Source of the DNA: Pholiota molesta
Lineage: Eukaryota; Basidiomycota; Agaricomycetes; Agaricales; Strophariaceae
Length of the DNA stretch: 15,555 bases
Reading direction: 5' to 3'
NCBI GenBank assembly: GCA_014925825.1
Contig: JACGCK010000551.1
Coordinates: 1-15,555 of the forward strand
The translations under genes were made by a program, and so were the position numbers. Positions 8,641 through 15,555 of this stretch are shown here, piece by piece. Each line of letters begins with the position of its first letter. Position 1 is the stretch's first letter. The notes below the pieces were generated by a model. It was not told the DNA's origin, did no database searches, and saw nothing but the letters and a program-made list of their open reading frames with translations.

Positions 8641-10255
8641 ATGCCTTCAGATCAAAGCACCTGGCTCATCTCTGTACCACAGGGACATGATCCACAGAGC
8701 ACCTTTCGGAAGGTGTCCACCAACCTCACCCAACAGGCCAAGTTGCCGTCTCGGAACATTGGGCATCTCGTTATTCCGTCGTTCAAGGTCAGCGTCGCGT
8801 TGCTATATTCGTGCAATACTAGAAACCCAACTGAACTGAACGCCAGACTGGGACTCTTGACTCGCTCATCCTTCTGTCAGAAGATCTACCTAAACTCGAA
8901 GGTTTCTTCACAACAACTGTCGCGAAGACAGTAGACACCCTTCGGAACCTCCTGAATAACGATCCAGCGAAGTTGGAACAACATGTGTTAGTAGACGAGA
9001 AGAGCGTAGACAGCTACCTCTTAAGTGGTTGGAAATGGAACGAGGGAAGATACGACATTCAGAAGGGTCTGCGAGATCTGGTGGACATCCTGAACAAGGT
9101 ATTACGTCCTCTGTACGACTTTCCATGTGCCGGATTTTATTCATTACTTGTTATCCCGATAGGAAATGATCTCCATGGATAATGCATTAAAGGCGAAATT
9201 GAACAACTACAACCTCGTCAAGGGCTCTTTAACTGCTATGCAACGCAAGAAGACGTATGCCATACCCTGATTAGACTATGATGTCTTCTGACATACACGC
9301 ATAGAGGCAATCTGTCAGTACGATCGCTTGCCGATGTCGTCTCGAAAGATGACTTCATTCAAGATTCGGAATACTTGGAAACGTTACTAGTGGCTATCCC
9401 GAAGTAAGAAGACATTATGGCTTCTAGGCGATTTCTTTAATCAACCCCAAGGCTTCTCGTTAAGGAATGGACTCTCAAGTATGAACGCCTAACCCCCATG
9501 GTGGTTCCAAGGACTTCGAAGTGCGTTATTATGTTCTAGCTTTCGATACCGCCAAAATTAATTTATGCTTGTTGTCGCTAGCTTGGTAGCGTCAGATGAA
9601 GATTACTCATTGTTCAGTGTCGTCATCTTCCGTCGAGTACACGACGACTTCGTTCAAAAATGTCGTGAGCATAAGTGGGCTCCTTTCGCGACTATATTGT
9701 CCGTTAGTCTGATTATATATCCATCGTTCAGATTCATTGTGCGAGACTTCCACTACTCGGAAGAAGAGATTGCGAAGCAACAGCAAGAACTGGAAACGGC
9801 CGCAACCACAGAGAAAGAGCTATGGGTATAATATTTGTTTAAATTTGACGTGTATATGCTAACTCTATCACTCAGACTGAACTGTTGAGATTGACTCGCA
9901 CTGACTTCTCTGAATCACTCCAAATTCTGGTTCATCTCAAAGTTATTCGGCTTTTCGTTGAAAGCGTTCTGCGGTATGGATTGCCCGCAGAATATATTGG
10001 CATTGTAGTCAAGGTATGTTCCCTCCCTTTTTCAAAATTTATTCGTCTCAGCACATTCCACTCCAGCCCGATCCTAAGAACGTCAAGAAGATATTCAATA
10101 TCCTGCAAGCTCAGTTCTCATATCTGAGTCCGAAGTCCAGCGCCGCCCAAGGAGGAAAGATTACTGGAGAGGACTTCATTGGAGAGTATCAGACTCTTAT
10201 GGACCAAGAATTCTTCGATTTCGTTCTTTATGAGGTTCCTTGGATCATCAACTAG
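8641..10255 (+). CDS. VMA5: V-type proton ATPase subunit C (Vma5), 9 exons
   Basis: Exons: 8641-8787, 8847-9098, 9163-9254, 9305-9403, 9452-9520, 9582-9674, 9732-9825, 9876-10013 and 10067-10255. They join to 1173 bases and 390 residues with no break, matching the usual length (yeast Vma5 is about 392). The subunit joins the catalytic V1 head to the membrane Vo sector through the peripheral stalks and is released when the pump is switched off by reversible disassembly. The whole protein is one subunit C domain. Recognisable blocks are TWLISVPQG at the start, [79 protein letters not shown] and a C-terminal DFVLYEVPW. Introns are 48-64 bases; the one at 9826-9875 has a textbook branch site (TGCTAAC). 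The last acceptor at 10066 was preferred over 10051 because it aligns without a gap to animal subunit C. Confidence 0.97.
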
Positions 10256-10656
10256 TTCTGAATGTAATTATTCCAGCCAACGATTCTTTAGCACAACATA
10301 AAAATCTATTAGTAAACGATAAAGATATGACCAGCCCACTTGCTGTAGGATAAGATACTATGTATACAGACATGGAAGGAAGGCGTGTGAGTGCTAGACG
10401 AGGCAAATTTCGTACAGGCCATGATCGATTGATCAACAATGGAGACGATGGAAAACACCGGATAAGGAGCGGGGGAAGGTGGTGTAATAGATAATCAAAG
10501 AGTGAAGTAAAAGGCTATAGCAGTAGCGGTATATAAACACAATGATGCCTGACTTTGGGTGCAGATACTTTTGTTACATCGAATAGGGATATGAACGTCC
10601 ATTTTTGCGTTATTCGCGTGTCGTTGACCCCGTAACAATGACCAAAGATAATTTAT
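10256..10656. other. Convergent 3' intergenic region of VMA5 and the KH gene
   Basis: This 401-base interval lies between two tail-to-tail genes and must hold both 3' untranslated regions. No gene was found in it; the 63-codon minus frame (10248-10439) overlaps the VMA5 stop and has no features. AT-rich stretches near 10296-10325 and 10641-10655 could hold poly(A) signals, but none could be assigned. Confidence 0.45.
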
Positions 10657-13600
10657 CTACAATCCGAGATTTGAAATGACTCGGGAAACTTCATCAATAG
10701 CCTCGTCGTCTTGAGCTTGTCCAGACCTCGGTTGCGATGCTGATGTCGAGCCGAAAACGCCGGACGAGCGGGTAGATAGAGGCGGTCCATATACACTAGG
10801 GAAGGAAGGAGCAGTGGCAGAGTTGGGGCTCGAGTTGCCACCGGTGCCACCAGTAGACGTTGTTGGCGATTCGGGACGGCGTAGTTGGACCCCGACTCAG
10901 TGATTCTGGAGAGCGAGTAGGTTAAATCCAGTGATTGAGCGCGATTGTTGAGCGAGCGAGGTTGCTTGGTGAACTGCTCCTTCAGTTTGGCTTCGAGGAG
11001 TGAATCTGAGCCCCGCTTAATAGCATCTTGTGAATGTCTGGAACGGTGTGGCATTCCAGTGCCCTAGTAGAAATCATGAGTTATCGTATCCGGTAAGATT
11101 GGATAAGAAACATACGATTGGCGCTAGAGGAGTCCAGTATTCGAGCCCTGGAACTGGAGGGCAGGAAGATAATTAGAATCGGCTTCTTCTTGTTCAATGT
11201 TGTAGATATAAGCAGGCGAGTTGAACATCGCCTTGACATCAGGGGAGGAACTAGCAAGTCTCAACCTGCGGTCAGCCATGACATCAGACCGACCCATATC
11301 CATCGATTCTGGAGAGATATTTAGCAGACCGAAAAACTTTGAAGAAAGATGCTACTCACCATGGCCTCGAGCTCGAGTGGCAGAAAGGACCTTGCTGTCG
11401 AAGTGGGGAAAGCCTCGGCGAATGAGTCGTTCTTTTGTGAACATGAGCAGTAGGAGAGGGATAGACATGGATGTTATGGTTTAGTAAAAATTGTTCAAGC
11501 ATTTCCCTTGCAGTGATCAGGAAGTCGCTGTTGCTTCGTTGGCATCGGAACTTGAAGGAATACTCGGAAGGTGTCTCAGATCCGCTATTGCCGTTCATGG
11601 TACCGGCCTTCTTGAAGTTGGGTGATATCGACACTTGCAGTTCGCGCTTGACATGCTCCACCATCGCGCTGAACTCTGGCGACGCACATACGCGAGGAAG
11701 GTCGGTACTGGGAGGAACAGCCATATCGGCTTCAAACGGAACATGATCCTAAGACAAGAGTAAATATCCGAAAGATGAGATCTCATTCGCACAACAGACG
11801 TACCAAAAGCATTGTGGCAGCTATTTGGACCTGACTCTCCGGCCGTAAATGGTCACACATCTGACGCGGTCTCCTTGTCCGGGAACCGGACACGAGAGTT
11901 AGTCTTGGTCTCGATGTCATGGATGAAGATACTCTTCTCCCCAACAAGGTACGGTGATAACGACGAGGGATTGATACAGTTTCATTAACAAAGTCCTTGT
12001 CCTGAAAAGCAAGAATTAGCCAGATTCGAGAATAGATAAAGCAAAATCACTTCGATTGACCAACTCCATGACAGATTGCTTCAGGTTGTCGAGATTAATC
12101 GCATTCTTAGCGGGCGTCCGAGCAACGACATTGTCATCGTTGTCATTGTACCACCAAGGGCTGCAAACTCTTCAGCATTAGAAAACTTGACATAAACACC
12201 GTATTTCTTCATGATGCGCTGAATGCTTCGCCCGCCCACACGATGATACGTTTATGATAACCTCGGGTACATGGAAAGATATTTCGGCCGGTAACTCCTC
12301 TTGAAGGAGTGTCAAACCTGAAGAACGGAGGTATCCGGGCCGGCGATGTCAATGAGGAAGTTGTGGTCGTTGAACGTCTCGAACTTGATCTTGACATTTG
12401 TCGTTTGCATGATCTTATTGATTTTCCCGTTCTTCTTGCCACTGATAAAATCTCGATGTTCATTTGATAATTCGATCTGGAAGCGAATCTCATGATGGAA
12501 CGCCTGGCGAAGGCGTTAGCAAAAGAAGATCGAGAATAGTCATCATCAGACTTACCTTGATAATATCCAAATCCATGATCATGTTAACAGCGGCGCGTAC
12601 TTCGTGTTCCAGACCATGCATTTCAAAGCACATGCTTTTGAAGACGACTTCAGCACCAGTTGCTGTTGATATTTGCTTCAGCAGCGCCGTAATAGCCGTG
12701 GTATTGAGATTGGCAGGTGGAAGCAGGGCGTTGAATTGAACTGGTAAGAGCCAAAAAGATCCTACGTAATATTGGCAAGCCTAAAAGATAGAAAGAATTG
12801 TTAGAAAAAGCTTGAGCGTGGATGAAGGTTTGACTCACGAGCTGCATGATAGACCGTATCGTGCGTTGAATATTAACGCGGTGATCGCCATACACCGTGA
12901 TCAAACTCGTCGAGCTTCCAAGAGGTGGAAATTGGATGAAAGTGGCGTTGTCGCTCATGATGGTTCGCAGGTCCTCTGCTCTGTCGGTGACCATCCAATC
13001 TAATTTGCGAGGAAGAATCGCTGTATCTCTTGAGATGACTGATTTACTCTGGTAGTTCCATCAGTTAAGCGTGCAGATAGCGTATATTCGCACACGTACT
13101 TTGTTGACAGATACTTGGACCAGCATGTCCCTAGCCCTTTGAACGCCGAAGAACTCTCCTGTGATCCAGATAATGTTGCTATTACGAGCCCCGGTGGAAG
13201 TAGTGTTATTGAGGTCCGGACCTATAAGGTCTTGCACCGGTGAGGGATAATATATATTGGTAGCAGTTTCTTCCTGAATCGTTTGCAGCATATTGCGCTT
13301 TCGACCAGCAACAATAGCATGGAGTTTATGGTCGATCTCAACGAGTTCCGAATGAAGGCCGCTCTGTTGCGAATGAGATAAATTGTTCGTAGTAGTGAGG
13401 GTATTTACGAACCAGTTCATCCAGCATTACGAGCAAACGAACACGAGCAAGGTCCACGGCATCTTCTGTTCCAGTTACCACCAGTTCACAAACACGCTCA
13501 GTCTCAAGGCCCGACCAGCCAGCACTGCTACTAATCCCATCCGGAGGGGTGCGATTGGAGAGCGCTAAAGGGCTATTGACAACAGCTATGTGGGCCAAAG

Positions 13601-14112
13601 TCTGGGAAGCGATGTCATCCAGTCTCCGGCGGACCTCAGGCTTGAGAGAAGGATTTGAAAGGGAGAGTCGAGGATCTCGGACCGCGTCACTTTGATGGCT
13701 GCCCGGTGCTGTGTCGATCGTTGGATGAGCATCGGCAAAAAAGCTGGGAGTAAGACAAAGAGACGCACCTGAATCGGACACTCTTTTAAGATTAACCTCG
13801 CGATATCATGACCTGCTGATACGCTCCAGTAATATGAAAGTTCCATGCTCTGCCCTGGTCGACCATGTAATATGAGACATGGCAACCGTGCAGGGACATG
13901 GCCATCATGGCCAGTTTTTGGATGGCCTCAACGTCTGCGGAGACTGCGATGTCTGAGAGCTTCGGGTTGGGATGCTGCGCATGCTGGGTCGTTGGGAACG
14001 GGTCGATGAGCGAAGATTTCAGATCGGAGGGTTGGAAGTCGAGAGAGGAAGCAGGAGAATGAAGATGGCGCGACCTGCGTGGATAAGTAAAAGATGTGGT
14101 GTAGACGTCCAT
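10657..14112 (-). CDS. Large multi-KH-domain RNA-binding protein, 10 exons, many single-base frame breaks
   Basis: Exons, high to low: 14112-13769, 13708-13413, 13363-13100, 13048-12839, 12780-12556, 12503-12051, 12001-11804, 11748-11360, 11308-11116 and 11063-10657; introns are 49-60 bases. The conserved frame needs 15 single missing bases to run through; with them each exon's phase fits its neighbours and the protein is about 997 residues. It carries several KH modules, most with altered GXXG loops. The clearest is YHKRIIGVGGRSIQRI (GVGG about 536-539); others are FISGKKNGKINKI (about 467-479), IVAGRKRNMLQTIQEE and YHRTLLGEKSIFIHDIE. The tail is Ser/Gly/Pro-rich, ending DEVSRVISNLGL. The repeated KH layout resembles vigilin/Bicaudal-C-type mRNA-binding proteins, so a role in mRNA localisation or translation is inferred. 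Breaks lie near 13796, 13660, 12318, 12261, 12241, 12151, two at 12050-12055, 11940, 11854, 11841, 11430, 11406, 11160 and 10874. I see no nonsense substitution in the conserved frame. Confidence 0.9.
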
Positions 14113-14474
14113 GTCCGGTGGGCTGGAAGATTATAGAATGATTCGGTAGTGAGTGAGAGAGCGTTGCGGGTATGTTTGGTAGGAGGGTATTGACACAAAA
14201 TTGGTATCAATCCTCAGTCGTCCTGTCCGGCTTTTGAGAATGTGAAGAATAGACAAAAGCGAGGGAAGGCGAGAAGAGAAAAGGAGAGCCAAGATATAAA
14301 AGAGGATATATAGGAGCAAAACCGACAATTTGCGACAAGTCCAACGCCAAACTTGTCTCACAACTATTTCACGGCTCAAAAACATACCCGCGGGGTTCAA
14401 ATATTTCCATGACATAACCAGACTCAATGCCGATGAGACTCTCCTCTATTGGCATGGCAATATCTACTACAACT
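14113..14474 (-). promoter_or_regulatory. Upstream region of the KH gene with a pyrimidine-rich tract
   Basis: These 362 bases lie between the RBR stop (14475) and the KH start (14112), both on the minus strand. Read on the minus strand, about 14290-14245 is strongly C/T-rich (CTCTCCTTTTCTCTTCTCGC), a common feature of fungal core promoters near the transcription start. No gene fits here; the 98-codon frame at 14131-14427 is unsupported. Confidence 0.45.
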
Positions 14475-15530
14475 CTACCATTCTACCTCCCAGTCCTCCT
14501 CGTCCACGTCGATCACGTCGAACAGCTGATTGTAGCAGGGCTTCCCTGGCTGCGAGAAATGAGCATACGGCTGTTCAGGGTTCAACCTTTGTCCACAGCG
14601 GTAACAGAAGTGCTGCATGCACTTCCAACATGTCATCTGCAAAACTGTCAGGGGCATTTGGCAAATTTGACTGGTAGTCGCGTACGTGATTGCACCCCCT
14701 TGTCTTCTCCACATAGCACTGGCAGCCCGGACACATTGTCGCCGACTTCTTGAGCCACTCCATGTTTGCCTTTTCTTCTTCATAGGCCGCAACCAGTCTT
14801 CGGATGTTGGCTTTTCCATACCGCCGCTCCAATTTGTCGCGCTCTTCAGATCCTTCTTGCGCCGCAAGGTAGCCAGCGCCAGATCCTCATATTGCGCGAT
14901 AGGGCATTTGTCGAGAGGTCCGTGCCTTATAATTAATTTAATATACGGTGTCTCAGCGGCAAGTTTATGAACACGTACCACGTCCGTTTGCAAAATGCGC
15001 AAAAGGTGAAAGCACATTGAGGACACTGTCGAAGTCTACTCCAGCCAGATTCTGTATCGACATCTTTAGGCTTTGAGACAGGCGCTTGACAGACAACGAC
15101 AGGACAATGAACAACTGTCGGGTCTATCAATGCAGTTAATATTCTGTAATAATTCGTTCTCATAATCCAAAGGAAATGGCACCTCTGTCAATATTTCGCT
15201 TCTCTTTTAGCCACCTCCACCGCTGCAGCGCTGCCTCACTCACAACTCTGGCCACTTCCTCTTCACTAGCCTCCTTCCTTTCTTCACACATTCAGGATCT
15301 GGGCAACCTACTCGGCTAATATCTCCCTCCTTATACACAGCCCCCAAAAATCTTCGAGACACGAACGACAAAATATATGTTCGCAAAGTAGCTTCAGGCA
15401 CTTGGATCCTTTGTGCCAAGTCAGGCAGATAGAGCAGGGATATGTGTTCTGCGCGAATTGGTTAGATTGCAATGACTTATCGAAGGCGGTCAATAGCGGT
15501 GCGATGATGCGGGGTGCAGGGTGTGAAAAT
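14475..15530 (-). CDS. RBR-type E3 ubiquitin ligase (RNF14/Itt1-like), 5'-truncated by the window
   Basis: Visible exons, high to low: 15530-15183 (an intron seems to precede it, ending at 15531), 15123-14979, 14925-14686 and 14636-14475; introns are 59, 53 and 49 bases. The part seen is the C-terminal RING1-IBR-RING2 core. RING1 begins YPCSICLTWHKGSKC with CEHIFCRSCLEDFW. The IBR has VVHCPVVVCQAP, then CPQCAFTFCAFCKRTW. RING2 is MCPGCQCYVEKTRGCNH joined to MTCWKCMQHFCYRCG. The RGC cysteine (codon 14692-14694) is the expected thioester-forming residue, with the intron falling after the next His codon. RBR ligases take ubiquitin from an E2 onto this cysteine before passing it to the target. 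The missing N-terminus should hold an RWD domain if the RNF14/Itt1 assignment is right. Three one-base breaks are inferred, near 15331, 15274 and 14871; exon phases agree once they are allowed. The C-terminus is acidic (VDEEDWEVEW). Confidence 0.92.
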
Positions 15531-15555
15531 CTTCAGAGGTAGGTAGATTGAGTTG

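Noticed and set aside
10047..10066. Alternative VMA5 acceptor at 10051
   Set aside because: It would add five residues where the family aligns without a gap; 10066 fits better.
10657..14112. Programmed -1 ribosomal frameshifting as the reason for the repeated breaks
   Set aside because: Fifteen events in one gene without shared slippery heptamers or a constant stop context is implausible in a fungus, and neighbouring genes lack them.

Overview
The window looks like nuclear DNA of a mushroom-forming fungus (Basidiomycota, probably Agaricomycetes). Genes are split by many introns of about 48-73 bases with GT-AG ends, both strands are used, intergenic gaps are short, and the proteins are of fungal type. 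No rRNA, tRNA, CRISPR array or intact mobile element was recognised.

Left part (about 1-4140): a copper-uptake neighbourhood, all on the + strand. A three-exon CTR-family copper transporter (1085-1815) is followed by a damaged copy of an X325/BIM1-like secreted copper-binding protein (about 1878-2608). Next comes an intact, GPI-anchored X325/BIM1-like protein (3258-4136). In Cryptococcus, Bim1 works with Ctr1 in high-affinity copper import, so the surface copper binder and the membrane channel lie side by side here.

Middle (4137-7196): mostly gene-poor, with one small intact four-exon gene of unknown function (5748-6333).

Right part (7197-15555): dense housekeeping genes. A two-domain rhodanese/mercaptopyruvate sulfurtransferase (minus, 7197-8435) is divergent from V-ATPase subunit C (VMA5, plus, 8641-10255; nine exons, fully open). 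VMA5 converges on a roughly 1000-residue multi-KH RNA-binding protein (minus, 10657-14112). An RBR-type E3 ubiquitin ligase of the RNF14/Itt1 type (minus, 14475 to beyond the right edge) lies upstream of the KH gene.

A striking cross-cutting feature is a set of reading-frame breaks. In the KH gene (15 inferred), the RBR gene (3), the sulfurtransferase (1) and the damaged X325 copy, the conserved frame repeatedly jumps as if a single base were missing, usually inside a short run of one base. CTR, the intact X325, the 130-residue orphan and VMA5 show none. Conserved protein sequence and good splice sites persist across the breaks, so patchy consensus errors are the likeliest explanation for the housekeeping genes. 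The X325 copy also has an in-frame stop and may be a true pseudogene.
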